From: Pseudomonas sp. PH1b
GTDB taxonomy: Bacteria > Pseudomonadota > Gammaproteobacteria > Pseudomonadales > Pseudomonadaceae
Direction of reading: 5' to 3'
Assembly (NCBI RefSeq): GCF_000633395.1
Contig: NZ_AYMU01000012.1
Location: 171,049-235,048 of the forward strand
Length of the DNA stretch: 64,000 nucleotides
This document shows, piece by piece, positions 63,968 to 64,000 of the stretch. Made by a program: the position numbers and the translations under genes. The notes under the pieces are model-generated. The model saw only the letters and a list, made by a program, of their open reading frames with translations. It was not told the DNA's origin and did not search any database. Position 1 is the stretch's first letter. The number at the start of each line of letters is the position of its first letter.

Positions 63968-64000
63968 TGCCAACGCCTATTGAATCGCCCCGGATTCTCT

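Overview
The window looks like the chromosome of a fluorescent-group Pseudomonas. The DNA is GC-rich, a Pseudomonas-type REP pair lies at about 33220, and the gene order metZ-purF-cvpA-SPOR-folC-accD-trpF-truA-fimV-usg-asd-leuB-leuD-leuC, then ibpA-dusC, then gltX-EmrAB-uvrB-aminotransferase, is the order I recall for the PA3107-PA3139 stretch of P. aeruginosa PAO1. Species is not determinable by eye.

Region 1 (1-20 kb) is core metabolism, almost all on the minus strand. It holds two tRNA-Asp and one tRNA-Val, an SDR dehydrogenase overlapping metZ, purF, cvpA, a SPOR protein, folC, accD, trpF and truA, a lone plus-strand M24 peptidase, fimV, an asd paralogue without the catalytic Cys (usg type), asd, and leuB/leuD/leuC with a methyltransferase inside and a divergent LysR gene. 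Region 2 (20-28 kb) has a five-PAS GGDEF-EAL protein, a small heat-shock gene with a heat-shock promoter and a ROSE-like RNA thermometer, dusC, and a TetR/hydrolase/thioesterase group. Region 3 (27.8-37.4 kb) has a threefold tandem tRNA-Glu/tRNA-Ala array beside gltX, an EmrAB-type efflux pair, uvrB, an aromatic/aspartate aminotransferase and tRNA-Asn. Region 4 (37.4-48.2 kb) is a patchwork of transport, acetyltransferase, c-di-GMP and redox genes, plus one unrecognised secreted protein.

Region 5 (48.5-60.0 kb) is a compact, co-directional, overlapping operon for an ABC-transporter-dependent surface polysaccharide. It contains a Wzm permease, a Wzt ATPase with a C-terminal extension, a pyruvyltransferase-fold protein, a 2OG-Fe(II) oxygenase, two GT-B/GT2 fusion glycosyltransferases, a methyltransferase, and then a separate GT-B gene and a separate GT2 gene. 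The position next to the uvrB/aminotransferase/tRNA-Asn block corresponds to where the O-antigen locus lies in P. aeruginosa (from memory).

Region 6 (60.0-64 kb) is the left part of an integrated element. The first 25 codons of dusA are present and the sequence leaves the dusA frame at ...SVAPMM, the neighbourhood used by the known dusA-specific family of prophage and island integrases. Beyond it lie a hypothetical gene, a broken SRAP (YedK/HMCES) gene, a decayed Rz-like spanin, an intact phage-type muralytic enzyme, a frameshifted holin-like gene, and an AT-rich multi-membrane-span protein of the GT-C/O-antigen-conversion kind. The rest of dusA and the integrase are expected beyond the right edge.
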